A stretch of 64,000 bases of DNA, taken from Phaeoceros laevis. Lineage: Eukaryota > Anthocerotophyta > Anthocerotopsida > Notothyladales. Positions within the stretch are counted from its first letter, which is position 1. Each line of letters begins with the position of its first letter. Below the pieces are notes generated by a model. The model made no database searches, had not been told where the DNA came from, and was given only the letters and a program-made list of their open reading frames with translations. Of this stretch, positions 1-10,270 are shown piece by piece. The position numbers were made by a program, and so were the translations under genes. Location of the stretch: assembly GCA_049999765.1 (NCBI GenBank), contig JBNGIQ010009468.1:1-64000 (forward strand). Reading direction: 5' to 3'.

Positions 1-1061
1 ATATTTTTTTATTTAAAAAGCTTAGCTTCTCAGGTTACAAATGTGTACACATTAAATTAGTGTCAGCCTGCCTGCCTGCCTGCCTGCCTGCCTGCCCGCA
101 CGTTAGTGCGGGCCTCTACACTAGTACTTAATAAAAATTTAACTCAGCAACAAGCGCTTGGTGAGGAAGGAGATGGGCAACGTGCTTCAAGACATAAGTT
201 AGGTTTTCGTTAGTTTCGGCATGTATGGCGGTCCAAGTTGGGGGCATCCCCCATTGTAATAGTGATTCGTTGTGCGACTGAGTTAGGTTTCAACTTTGAA
301 GTGTGCAGACTAGGGCTAGACACTTCCTTCTCGCCACGCACGTGTAGCGCTACACAGGCGACCCCCCTCCCTCATCATGAATGGCGCTCCCACAAAGTGC
401 TGTGGCAAATTGCTTGGCAGCCGTCATAGCCATGGCCCTCGCAAGCTTATGTGCTCATCGAAACCCCCGTCGACACGGACGGTCTCGAATGAACAAGTTA
501 GTAGTTAGTGTAGGAGTTTCTAAACTCCTTAACTTCATGTATTTAAGTTTTTTTATACCGAAAGAAAACCTTTATTTCATGGATACAGTGAAAAATTCTG
601 CGGCATGAAACGTCCACTAAGTTTCGTAACTAAAGTTGTTCCTTTCAAGTATGGTCCAGGAAGTACATTATTTCTTTGGACATAGGAGAGTCATAAATTA
701 CCGTTTTCTTATGCTTCTTCGTTCATCAACTCACATAGTTCTTAAAAGCCAAATTTGAAGTAAATTTTAAACTTCTTGAACAAGAATACTTCTCTTAAAA
801 TTATGGACTTTCAAGCTATTTTTGTGCTCACTATGTTAAGTCTNNNNNNNNNNNNNNNNNNNNNNNNNNNNNNNNNNNNNNNNNNNNNNNNNNNNNNNNN
901 NNNNNNNNNNNNNNNNNNNNNNNNNNNNNNNNNNNNNNNNNNNTTAGTGCAATCCTTTTCTTCAGAGGTTCCGGTGATAATTAGACAAATAGACTTCATA
1001 TTAAATTCTTTCTGCACTCTAGAAAAAAAGTCTAATCTTAGTATCATGTACCTGTCCTAGA
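1..1061. other. AT-rich stretch with no recognised gene
   Basis: Apart from the microsatellite at 66-98 and a GC-rich hairpin-like motif near 239-253, I see only short random reading frames. It contains a 100-nt run of N at 844-943. The hairpin-like motif recurs near 15434 (see findings). Confidence 0.5.
66..98. repeat. (CCTG)n microsatellite
   Basis: About eight tandem copies of the tetranucleotide CCTG/TGCC in AT-rich DNA. Simple repeat with no coding signal. Confidence 0.9.
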
Positions 1062-1756
1062 ATGCCCAATATAGAAGCTACAGTAATTGCTATTGTGGTT
1101 AGTATACATTTTATGTTAGCTTCATTTATTTTCTCAAAGGACATTATAAATGTATCGTCTAGTATTTTCAAACATGTCATTGAGGGCACAAGTGGTGACA
1201 CTGTACCACATGAATTTGGAAAAACAACTGCATCCTCTCTTCTAGGATTTTCTGTCCCATGCCTCAAGATAAAGCAAAAAAAAAATGCATGCTCTCTTAT
1301 AGGATTTTCTGTCCCATGCCTCAAGATGAAGCCATCTTCGAGTAATGTGAATGGCAAATCATTGACTTCTAGCAAACTAGAGATGTCTACTTGGTATAAT
1401 AAAAGCCTAGAAAGATCTTTCCACCAATTTGATCAAAGTAGAGATAAACTAGCCCACTATAACTATTTTTCACCCCAGCCAAAGGAAAAGCTTGGAACAA
1501 ACATGGAGCTAAAAACATATTTGGTAGAAACTTTCAAGGGTTCAACTCTAAGACCCTACATAGAGGGCCAAAAAATAGAAAAAAAATTGAATTCTTTTAT
1601 ACATATGAATGAATCTGATTTTAAAAAAATAGCCATAAGCAACAAAGATGAGAGTGGAAATATGAACCTGAAAGTACAAAGCTTCAAAGATGACTTGAGT
1701 TTTAGAATGATGCAAAACAAAATAGATCTTCTAGAAAGATCTCTTATTAAATATAG
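1062..1756 (+). CDS. Orphan AT-rich exon-like reading frame, hypothetical
   Basis: An open frame starts with ATG at 1062 and codes for a Lys/Ser/Asn-rich, mostly hydrophilic protein after a hydrophobic N-terminus (roughly residues 5-25). It reaches a good splice donor (AATATAG then GTGTGTC) at about 1757, so it may be one exon of a larger gene; the frame itself stays open to 1886. A segment containing GFSVPCLK is duplicated in tandem (about 1240-1278 and 1292-1328). I recognise no domain and could not find the following exon. AT content resembles the N-terminal exons of the SPEF2 gene rather than the GC-richer housekeeping genes. It could also be spurious. Confidence 0.25.
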
Positions 1757-2076
1757 GTGTGTCATTCTTTTTTACTTCTTTTTCACTAAGTTAATGGTGT
1801 TGGTGACTCTATGGACACATAGTCCCAATATGCGCGCTTGGTACCTTCCTAAGGCAGCCAGTACAACCTTAATCTTTGATGTGTAATTTGCGTATCACTT
1901 AAATGAGGTGGAACTGTCATTAGTCACTTCACAATGTAGATTTACTTATATTATTGTTTAAATATCTCGTAGGCTTTGTGTTTTGTAACTTTATGTAGTG
2001 TCAAATTTATATTTTCTTGATAATTAGAGATCACAATCTTTTTGTGGTAGAAATTGAGTATAAAAATGCAAATGGT

Positions 2077-2883
2077 TCAAACAGGGGAGGTAGGCTTCGA
2101 TGGCTTTTGTGGTGGTTCAGATGGCCTTTTGGATGGTTGTTGAGAAGATCTCCTAGAAGTAGGGGTGTCCAATCCTCGCCAAAAGGTGTGACAAACATGA
2201 ATTGGCCATAACAACTCGGAATCAAAAGTTGCATCTTTGTTTGACAAACATATCTCAAGGAAATCGGCCAAGAAGGGCACACCTGGTGCTTGCAAAATGC
2301 CTTGAATAGTTGTAGGGTCATCAGGCAACAACTCGCCTGCTGTGGCTTTAAGAGAGTCAATTGCAAGACTTTGATTTTCTTTGTTCATGCTTGATAACAA
2401 AGCACCCCATCGAAGCATGTTGAGGTTGAGTGCAGTGAGTGTGGATGTGAGCTGCTCCTCAGGTAAGGCCTCATACGGTCCTAGGTTTGTAGCGCTTACA
2501 TATGCACAGAACCAGGCTGGAAAAGCGCGGTACGGGACATCCTCACTGAAAGAAAGCACACATATGCCTTCCAAGGTTTCCGACTTTTGCATCAACTGCA
2601 GCAATGAAAATAGCATAATCGGCTCCCCTTCCAGCATGTGTAGCACACATGTTGGATAGACCAATAGGCAGCCACTGACCTTCTCCAATGCTACAGATCC
2701 ACATGCTTTTTGCAACATTTCTGCTTGGTGATTCATCTGGTGCTGTTTAGTGAACTCCTTGGCAGTGCATTTGGCTGCGAACATTACTCGGCTGGTTATT
2801 CCTTTTCTCGCAGACAATTGCACTCCTTCAAGGACCTTGTCTAAGAGTGTGTATCGTGGCATCCCCATGATGTAGTCATCCAT
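2077..2883 (-). CDS. TEX47-like protein with BLUF-like fold
   Basis: A single exon encodes 268 residues from an ATG at 2883. The centre (about residues 65-100) carries the signature of the TEX47 (C7orf62) family, a BLUF-like ferredoxin fold: VSGCLLVYPT followed by HMLEGE, then a helix (FSLLQLMQK). In animals TEX47 is testis-expressed and linked to sperm flagella; in plants such genes are expected only in lineages with motile sperm. The last 30 residues are a Pro/Ser/Thr-rich disordered tail. I see no Tyr/Gln pair that would argue for flavin binding, so a light-sensor role is not supported. Family assignment is by motif memory; function in this plant is inferred. Confidence 0.65.
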   Translation of the reverse strand: MDDYIMGMPRYTLLDKVLEGVQLSARKGITSRVMFAAKCTAKEFTKQHQMNHQAEMLQKACGSVALEKVSGCLLVYPTCVLHMLEGEPIMLFSLLQLMQKSETLEGICVLSFSEDVPYRAFPAWFCAYVSATNLGPYEALPEEQLTSTLTALNLNMLRWGALLSSMNKENQSLAIDSLKATAGELLPDDPTTIQGILQAPGVPFLADFLEICLSNKDATFDSELLWPIHVCHTFWRGLDTPTSRRSSQQPSKRPSEPPQKPSKPTSPV

Positions 2884-3455
2884 GTTTGCTCCGCTAGTTA
2901 GGCAAGAAAAATATGTTGCTTCTTATAAGTACTAACTCAAGTCTTCATCATTGCATACCTCAACGTCCAAGAATATATAGTACAAACGGAAGATTTTAGA
3001 AACTAGCTTAGAGTGAAATATATATACAAGAAGGAACATGAAAAAATTTTACTAGACATGAGCCCTGTTCATTCATGTCCGACTTTGTAAGGGTAAGTTG
3101 AAAACTTCCGCGTAGACCCTCCCGAGGGTTTATGCGCTTTCGGGTTGTGCCGAACTCTAAATGAAAACCCAATTATAAGACGGTCACCATCATCAACAGA
3201 TTCAACACTGTTCAAAAGAGTTTTTGCAGATTCATAGAATTAGAGAGAGAGAGGCAGATAGAGAGATCGAAAGAAGGGGCTCTTATTGGCGCAGGCGAGA
3301 TAAGGTCCTCTCCCTCTGTGCAACCCAGTCCCCTGTTAGCTTGGCATCCTCCTCTGCCTCTTGGCTCGATCATCCCTGCCCGACTACCTGCTACCTCGCA
3401 CCTCCAAGCCACCGGGCAGCGCAACTATTTGCAGCTTTCTCCTCTCCACTTCGCA
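2884..3455. other. Intergenic: TEX47-like upstream region and PsbP 5' UTR
   Basis: Divergent spacer between the TEX47-like gene (-) and PsbP (+). It holds a purine-rich GAGAGA stretch near 3242-3265, plausibly in the PsbP leader. No other gene seen. Confidence 0.5.
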
Positions 3456-4445
3456 ATGGCTGCAACCGCCGCGACCTGCTCTGGATTGGCCGTTCAACAG
3501 GCCAGCAGCCTGAGCTCCGCCTCCAGGAGCTTCGTGGCCGGCAGTGCCTCCGTCTCCATCAAGGTCGCACCCGTGTCCATTGCCAGGGTAGGCGTGGTGA
3601 GCTGCCGAGCAGAGAAGGCTGAGGAAGAACAGCAGCAGCAGGTGAGCAGGAGGTTGGCCCTCGCGGTGGTCGCTGGGGCTGCTGTCATCGGCACCCGGGC
3701 TCAGCCCGCTAATGCCGCCAGGGGAGAGACCGCCAACGTCTTCGGCAAAGCGAAGGTGCAATCTGGATTCACCACCGTTGCAGGAGATGGCTTCAAGATT
3801 GATGTCCCCTCTAAGTGGAATCCCAGCAAGGAGATCGAGTTCCCTGGCCAGGTCTTGAGATTTGAGGACAACTTCGATGCCACCAGCAACGTCTCCGTGT
3901 CTGTCATCCCCTCGAAGAAGGGCTCTATTACCGACTACGGAAGCCCTGCTGACTTCGTCTCCGAGGTAAGGCTTCTCCGTTGTACCGAGCCATCCCATTC
4001 TCCTGCCCGCCGGTAGGCGTCTTTTCTAATGGTCCCTCTTTCCTGGCAATTGCAGTTGTCCTACCTCTTCGGAAAGTCCAGCTACTTTGGAAAGACTCTG
4101 TCTGAGGTGAGCGTTTGTCCGCTAGTAGCTGCTTGGTTTGTGCGCTCATTTTGCTTGCCCTGACCGCTGAATGGCCGTGTGCAGGGAGGATTCGATGCCA
4201 ATGCTGTCTCCACCGGCAACATTTTGGAGTCGGAGCAATACGACCTCAATGGCAAGACCTACTACTTCGTCAATGTTCTCACCCGCACAGCCGACGGTGA
4301 TGAGGGTGGGAGGCACCAACTCGTAGTTGGAACTGTCTCTGATGGAAAGTTGTACATTACCAAGGCTCAGGCCGGTGACAAGAGATGGTTCAAGGGTGCC
4401 AAGAAGTTTGTAGAGGGCGCTGCAAAGTCGTTCTCGGTAGCCTAA
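3456..4445 (+). CDS. PsbP: PsbP, 23-kDa oxygen-evolving enhancer protein of photosystem II
   Basis: Three exons (3456-3965, 4056-4106, 4185-4445; all introns phase 0) give 273 residues. The N-terminus is a bipartite thylakoid-lumen signal: a Ser/Ala-rich stromal transit peptide, then twin Arg ([14 protein letters not shown]) and a lumenal cleavage site of the form AQPANA-A. The mature part has the conserved PsbP core: [44 protein letters not shown] and the C-terminal [16 protein letters not shown]. PsbP binds the lumenal face of PSII and helps retain Ca2+ and Cl- at the Mn cluster. The ATG at 3456 is chosen because the transit peptide starts there; the frame is open further upstream but lies in the likely leader. 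Length is normal for true PsbP rather than PsbP-like proteins. Confidence 0.96.
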
Positions 4446-4859
4446 GCTTGGTGTACCAGAGTAGACTATCAGTCGATTTTTCCACAAGAGACTTGACTCC
4501 GATTGTATATCTTGCAACCAATGTATGTACTTTTTAGATCCTTTGTTGCCATGCACTTTCTCTCGCGTTTGATGGAGCGTAACCGAAGGTTGACGTGGTC
4601 CCTATGTCGACCAACGTCGACTTAAGCTTATAGGTTCCACTTCCACAGCATCGTTCCACTCTTCCTCAGAATGTACTCTTCCCGTTCGTAAGATTTTGAC
4701 GATACGTTCTGATATTCGGTGAGACACTTTCAGTTTCTGAAGAACTGGAAAAATGTTCAGCGTATAATCGTCGAGATGTGAAAGTTAATGAGCTACCACC
4801 CTGAGTCCCTAATACAACACTATGTCCTAGTTCCCCTCTGCTTGATGAATGGTAGTGGT
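4446..4859. other. Convergent spacer between PsbP and DHQS-II
   Basis: Holds the 3' UTRs of the converging PsbP (+) and DHQS-II (-) genes. No further gene or clear repeat seen. Confidence 0.5.
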
Positions 4860-6789
4860 TCACTTCTCCACAATGAACTCTTGGATTTGCACACCTGTAT
4901 GGCGTGCTGCTTCCTGTACGGTCAGTAAAATGTTATCCCCTGCCGCAAGCTTAGCTACAGAAATGGCCAAGCTTCCGTCATGGCCCTTCCCTGGACAAAA
5001 GCGCACAATATCAGAATACGTTGAATGAACAGCAAAGATGATAACCACGGAAACAGAAACACATGCCTTACCATCTGCAGGTCTCACCAGGCACACAGTT
5101 TCTGCATTTTGTAGCAGCAAGCTGTGCTTCACACTATCGGCCTGCAGCTCACAATAAAAAAGGATACAGTCAGGCGAAACCAACATCTCACTTCGTTTCA
5201 ACCACTTGCAGCTACTTGCCATAACAAAATTGCACCTCAGCTTCAACCAGAATCAACGGCCTGGACTCTATCTTCAAACGACCAACCACAACAGAACGTG
5301 ATTGGCCAGTCTCGTCAGCCACAAGAACCTCAACCCCACTCCTTAATTCCGAGAGATATGAAGTCCGTCCTCCTGGCATAGCAACATAAGCATGTACAGG
5401 ACCCTACGGTGGACAAAGTCTTGTCAGCAAGGAATAGGCGATGTGACCAAGATTCTTGTCATCTTTCAGGCACCAGATGTGCTGGATGATAGCATTTGCC
5501 CAGAGCTGGAGTACTTGAAGATACTTACGGCATTCACTCGGAATGGTCGACTACTAACGTACGCTGACTCTAGGCACTCTGAATGCACGAGAAACAAAGC
5601 TCGGGCAAATGATCCCACCTGGATCACAAGAGACAAGCAGAGATCACAGACATAGAAAGAATCCAAGGAAGCCCAGCAAATCCTGTTTTAAGTGAAGTGA
5701 CCGGACCATTAGATCAGTTGTGTAATGAGGGAAAGACGAGCAACTTACCAATAGTCCCTCACCAGGTTTTAGAAGACAGCAGAGATCTACGCAAACACGA
5801 TCTCCCATGCCAACTGGCTCAACTTTAGTGACAGTTGCTGCAATCAGGTTGACCCTGTTCTCGAGCTCTTGCCTGGAGGTTAAGTATGTCTGAAATGAAA
5901 GAAGTGACAGTTACATTCTGCTCTGAAAAAGGCACCCTCTTAAAAATGAGAAGAGTCGACGGCGTTACCTTCAGAGCAAAAACCTCTGTTGGATCCTCAG
6001 TTTTCAGGACAACACCATCCGTGCCTTTCTCCAAAGCCTGAGCAATCATCAAGGCACTGGGAATCAGCTTGACGCCACCAGCATCTAGCTTAGTTCCAGA
6101 ATATTCCAAATGGTGAACCAACTAGTGAGAATTACCTCGAAACATAGCTTTGCGTCTATGGCTGTAGCAGCTGTAGCAAATATGGATGATGAGCTATTCT
6201 GGAATGTCGCAACCATATTTTCCGCAGGAATAATCTGCACAAAGTTTCTCGCAAATGTTAAGGTTCAAAGTGTGTTCTGAAGTCAGTCCAGAACCTGGAA
6301 CCCTTCATGCATCCTCACTGGGAGAAACTGAGGCGGAGTAGATACCTGCCATTCCAAGGCATCCATGACTACTATGTCGGACCTTCCAACAAGTAACTTC
6401 ACGTTATCCTGCTCATCTCCTGAAGGTATCTGTCCCAAGATGCCGATTTGCTTACAGTCCGTATCAAAGAACTGTCCGTCCTTTAGAAACAGTGGATTTA
6501 TCCGCGCCATAGCTGCTCAAGTGATCTCCTAACCAAGACAAGATATCAGCACCATGTAGCCACGCCATAACATCCACTGTCACTACAAGCAGCTTCTACT
6601 CTTACCCTTCCATGAGATGGCAAGCTCCTCCGTTTGAGGAGTAAATACGAATGTATTCCAGCCCCCTTCTACTGCAGCTGTCATGACATCCTTGTTCTGA
6701 GTCCATACCCACACCCTTTTCGCAGAAGAGGCTGCAACAGGCCGCGCCTTCTTCTCTGTGCTGATGCTAGAAGCCACGACTCTCCTCAT
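4860..6789 (-). CDS. 3-dehydroquinate synthase II homologue (archaeal AroB' type), probably plastid
   Basis: Nine exons assemble in frame: 6789-6606, 6512-6346, 6234-6136, 6037-5969, 5889-5749, 5618-5529, 5403-5236, 5141-5072 and 4990-4860, giving 372 residues. After about 24 basic/Ser-rich residues that may be a plastid transit peptide, the domain starts at [12 protein letters not shown] and runs to [15 protein letters not shown]. Hallmarks of DHQ synthase II are present: [50 protein letters not shown] and [12 protein letters not shown]. Archaeal enzymes make 3-dehydroquinate by an NAD-dependent route unrelated to classical AroB. Plants carry this homologue as well as a normal shikimate pathway, and its role there is not settled. 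The gene is head to head with riboflavin synthase, about 190 bp between start codons. A further upstream non-coding or transit exon cannot be excluded. Confidence 0.88.
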
Positions 6790-6979
6790 GGTCTTCTGGG
6801 AGGAGGCACCCCAAGCTCCTGTGTGTCCATTTGTGGAGAAGTATCACAACCAACTCCAAATACAGAATGAGCCCCTAGAAAGCACCACCTCATCAACAGA
6901 ATGCATCTTACGGAAGGCAAATAGGAGGCCCAGCTGGGGCTGGCTTTGATGTGGCCGAGCTTGCAGCATAGGAGCAGCC

Positions 6980-8020
6980 ATGTCGGGAGTCCCTGCTCCA
7001 GGGCTAACCACCACCCTCGAGACTATGTACGGCCCAACCCACCTGCCTTGGGTTTCGTCTTCCCGACCTCATCACTTCGGCCATGACCAGTTGTTTTTGG
7101 TCCAAGTAATGGAGGAGGCCCTGCTCAGTCGCGTGCTGCCCGCCCCTGCTGCACATGGTGGCCGCAGCTGCGTCGGTCTCAAGGCCAACGGTGTGAAGGC
7201 GTCAGGACACCGCAGTGACGCGTGGGCCAGTTTGGCAGCATGGTCGGGTACGCGGCCTGGGGCGCATGGTGGACGAGCTCCAGCTGAACAAGGATGGTTG
7301 TCCTCTACCTGCATTGGTCTCAAGGCCAGCGGTGTGAAGGCGTTGTGGCCCCACAGCAATGGGTGGGGCAACAATCCCCGCCGATGCAGAAAATCGCGCA
7401 CGGCCACTGCGCTCTTCACTGGGATTGTTGAGGAGATGGGCAAGGTGAAGGAGGTGAGGACGGTGCAAGAGACCGGTGGTTTTGAGATGACCGTGGAGGC
7501 AGCTGTGGTGCTGGAGGATGTGAAGCTTGGGGACAGCATCAGCGTCAATGGAACCTGCTTAACCGTCACAGCATTCACTCCGCAATCCTTCTCGGTGGGC
7601 CTGGCCCCCGAAACTCTTCGGAAAACATCCCTAGGAGAAGCTCCAGCAGGATCTCGAGTGAACCTGGAGCGCTCTTTGCAGCCAAGTTCCAGGATGGGAG
7701 GCCATTTCGTGCAGGGCCATGTGGATGGCACAGGGACCATCTTATCTCTGGAGCCGGAGGGGGACTCCCTCTGGGTAAAGGTTAAAACCACTCCTGAGAT
7801 ATTGCGCTACATCGTGCCTAAGGGCTACATCGCGGTGGACGGTACGAGCTTGACTGTGGTGAAAGTGCTGGATGAGGAAAGCGCCTTCACCTTTATGCTG
7901 GTAGCCTACACACAGCAAAAGATTGTTATCCCTCACAAGAAGGTCGGGGACAAGGTGAACTTGGAGGTGGATATAGTGGGCAAGTACGTAGAGCGGATGC
8001 TGTATCCGAATCGGACCTAG
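6980..8020 (+). CDS. Riboflavin synthase (alpha subunit type), plastid-targeted
   Basis: One intronless frame of 346 residues. The C-terminal ~207 residues are a complete riboflavin synthase, which dismutates two 6,7-dimethyl-8-ribityllumazines into riboflavin. Each half has a lumazine-binding barrel: the first opens with LFTGIVEEMG and contains SISVNGTCLTV, and the second opens with GGHFVQGHVDGTG and contains VDGTSLTV. The enzyme's usual start (MFTGIVEE) corresponds to residue ~140 here, so the rest is a long, Gly/Ser/Arg/His-rich extension, probably a plastid transit peptide. Translation could instead begin at the Met at 7109. The extension contains an internal duplication (GLKANGVKA about 7180 and GLKASGVKA about 7318). 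It diverges from the DHQS-II gene. Confidence 0.93.
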   Translation: MSGVPAPGLTTTLETMYGPTHLPWVSSSRPHHFGHDQLFLVQVMEEALLSRVLPAPAAHGGRSCVGLKANGVKASGHRSDAWASLAAWSGTRPGAHGGRAPAEQGWLSSTCIGLKASGVKALWPHSNGWGNNPRRCRKSRTATALFTGIVEEMGKVKEVRTVQETGGFEMTVEAAVVLEDVKLGDSISVNGTCLTVTAFTPQSFSVGLAPETLRKTSLGEAPAGSRVNLERSLQPSSRMGGHFVQGHVDGTGTILSLEPEGDSLWVKVKTTPEILRYIVPKGYIAVDGTSLTVVKVLDEESAFTFMLVAYTQQKIVIPHKKVGDKVNLEVDIVGKYVERMLYPNRT

Positions 8021-8907
8021 ACTACCTCTCGTGTACCAAACGAGGCCGTGACACTAACTGAGATTAGAGAACTGGTGGAGCTTTTGGTCTGAAAGGCACT
8101 GGTTCGACATTTTTGTTCAGTTGTTCAGTTCAGACATTGAAGTTTGAACTGTCCGGCAGTACTATGTCAGCCAGCTGAGGGAGCACCTGCGCATGAGGGC
8201 AATTCGAAGCAAGCACATCTATATCTTGATCTTCGAAGGTGATCTTCGAAGGACCAAACGCCAGAAATAAATTTCTTCTTCTTTTTATTCTTCGAAGGAA
8301 CGCTTCGAACATCAGCGCTAACAAACTCTTCGAAGGGAGCCAATTTGATCTCTTGTTCCTGGAACCTGGTAACCGGCTTGACGTAGCAGGAGGATTAGGC
8401 GTTTTAGCAAGGCATAGGGTTTATGGTCATAATCGCGTTCATCAAACCTTGTGCCAGCGGGAACGACGAGCCTTCGAGCCTGAAGTGGGAACAACGATCC
8501 TCGCGGCCTGAGGTGATCCTAGCCTGAGGTGATCCTAGCCTGAGGTGAGAATGACGAGTCACGCAGCCTGAAGTGGGAACAACGATCCTCGCAGCCTGAG
8601 GTGATCCTAGCCTGAGGTGAGAATGACGAGTCACGCAGCCTGAAGTGGGAACTCGCTCTGCCATGTCGAGGATCAGCTTGAACGAGCGAGGTTTTGGCAC
8701 CGCTGCATCAGTTGTCTGAACTAATTGCACCAGTTTCTTTACTAAATAATAAATACAAGTACTAATTGCACCAGTTCAAGCAGACCAGAGAAGATTATCA
8801 GCACTCAAATCTGATATTTACACTTACATCAAACTCGGTCTGAGCACACTGGAAGACAAGGGTTCTGTTTAATCCGGCCTTCCTGATCCGCCTTGCATAA
8901 TATGCAG
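8021..8907. other. Gene-free, repeat-bearing spacer
   Basis: Downstream of riboflavin synthase. It contains a cluster of six TTCGAA palindromes (about 8201-8335) and a compound tandem array (about 8478-8652), annotated separately. No coding signal. Confidence 0.5.
8478..8652. repeat. Compound tandem repeat, 72-90 bp higher-order unit
   Basis: The sequence alternates short modules: CCTGAAGTGGGAACAACGAT, CCTGAGGTGATCCTAG and CCTGAGGTGAGAATGACGAG. The higher-order unit occurs twice plus a partial third copy. The copies are nearly identical, so the expansion is recent. Noncoding. Confidence 0.85.
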
Positions 8908-9165
8908 CATGTAGTCAAGAGCGGCTGTCCACGCTTGACTGCACCCTTGCGGCCAGACAGTCAAACAGCTTGCGTGCATCTTCAAACTGGCCACACTTTG
9001 AATAACCCAGCCATCATGGCATTCCATATCACTGGATTCTATGTGGCCCTACTGTTAAAGTCCCTGCGTACATGGTCACCAGGCAGTTGCAGACAAAAGA
9101 GTTGTGCTGCATGCAACTTTCGCACACTGCAGCGTGCACCTGCCTTGCTGCAATAGTGATACTCC
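8908..9165 (-). pseudogene. Relic of a PPR gene
   Basis: Read on the minus strand, fragments of PPR repeats are visible: CNCLVTMY, WNAMMAG and a KLFDCL-like piece, each interrupted by stops or frameshifts. The DNA resembles repeat units of the PPR gene at 10979-14164 (shared GTCAAACAGCTTGCGTGCAT-type blocks). It has no open frame and is a decayed fragment, not a gene. Confidence 0.6.
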
Positions 9166-9289
9166 CAACGACGAGAGCCCTAAAGCCAACAGACCTGTCC
9201 AGACGGTAGCAAGAATTGAGGAAAACCCTCTATATGGACCCCCTTTGGTACAGAAGTGTTCAACAAGATCTTTCCAGTCATCAATTTCC

Positions 9290-10270
9290 ACCTGGATATA
9301 GAAACTTTGGTGGGTGCTGTTGAAGGATTCACTTTGCGTGATTCTGCAGTTTGTCACAGGCTTGTCGTTGTTTCAAGAATAATTAGACGAGACTAAAAAT
9401 GAGGATGTCCTTGATGATATGCCACTTCACGCTGAAGCAGCCATTCCACTTATCCTGCTGCCAAAAGTCGACACTCTTGTTGAAGTCTACAGATCCTGCC
9501 ATATCTGCAACTCCACACCTTGTCCACTTGCATTCACCTGCAGACACAATGGAACGTACGGCACTATGAAGCAGCTGCACAACTCTGACAAGTCCCCAGC
9601 TCTCTGTTATGAGTTTTTGCAAGTCTTTCTGAAAAGTTGAAAAAAAAGCACAGCCTCCAGGCTTTCCTCCATCTCGTTTTTGAGCCTCCTGGTATGCTAG
9701 CTCAAACCATTTATTGTCATTTTTGGTGCTCTCCAAAACGCTGTCCTTCATGCTCTTGCACACGTCATCTTCACTGTACCACTCGATAACAAAAAAACCT
9801 TGCATGCTCGTACTTGGTGTAGAAAATCCGGTCGGTTGTACTGCTCTCTGTTTGCAAGAAAGCTGAATGCATCACAGTTGCCATTTGCACTCCCTCCGTG
9901 TCCTCTGGTATGCCTCAGAACTGCAGGTGCTGTGCGCTGACTCCTTGCCCCAGTTGTGCAGGGGCCTCTATTTTACTCATTTGGAATATCTGGGTTCCCA
10001 TTGCCGTTTCCGATAGGACCAGTTCCTCTTGGCTTCCCACTCTTTTCTGTTCCAGGCCATCCACGCCCATTACTCCTGGTTTCCAGGCCATTTACCCCCT
10101 AGTCCAAGGCCTGCTCTTCCTGTACCATAAGGTGCTGCGGAAGAAGCTCTACCTAGCTGGGGATAACCCCGTGCCACAGCACCAGACCCCAAGCTAGAGA
10201 ACTGGGAGCCCGCTGCAGCTGCAGAAGTGCTTGCATGTGGACCTGTTGAAACATCCCGAGAAGATGGTAA
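9290..10270 (-). pseudogene. Degenerate YTH-domain (m6A reader, ECT-type) gene
   Basis: The minus strand holds most of a plant ECT-type YTH domain: YEHARFFVIEWYSEDDV, AYQEAQ, GVADMAGSVDFNKSVDFW, WQQDKWNGCFSVKWHIIKD and, in another frame, NNDKPVTNCRITQ. At least three frameshifts break it: an extra T in a T-run near 9805, a lost base near 9520, and a lost base near 9378. A stop follows WHIIKD. An unspliced intron-like insert ending in a good acceptor (TGTGTCTGCAG, about 9548) precedes VNASGQ. Retaining an intron argues for DNA duplication rather than retroposition. Further upstream (about 9895-10270) remains of the Gly/Ser/Ala-rich N-terminal region are readable. Read as YTH by family motif; non-functional by its breaks. 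Confidence 0.75.

Noticed and set aside
2077-2883. Functional blue-light BLUF photoreceptor
   Set aside because: Only the TEX47-type portion of the fold is recognisable and no flavin-binding Tyr/Gln pair could be identified.
6121-6136. A 14-nt intron in the DHQS-II gene joining FE to LVHHLEYSG
   Set aside because: Too short to splice. Joining instead to the acceptor before [12 protein letters not shown] gives a normal ~98-nt intron and matches the family.
8478-8652. CRISPR array
   Set aside because: The modules are contiguous variants without unique spacers, and the context is a eukaryotic nuclear genome.
9383-9805. Intact 140-residue YTH protein
   Set aside because: The frame covers only part of the domain, contains a translated intron-like insert, and stops after WHIIKD while the next conserved block lies in another frame.
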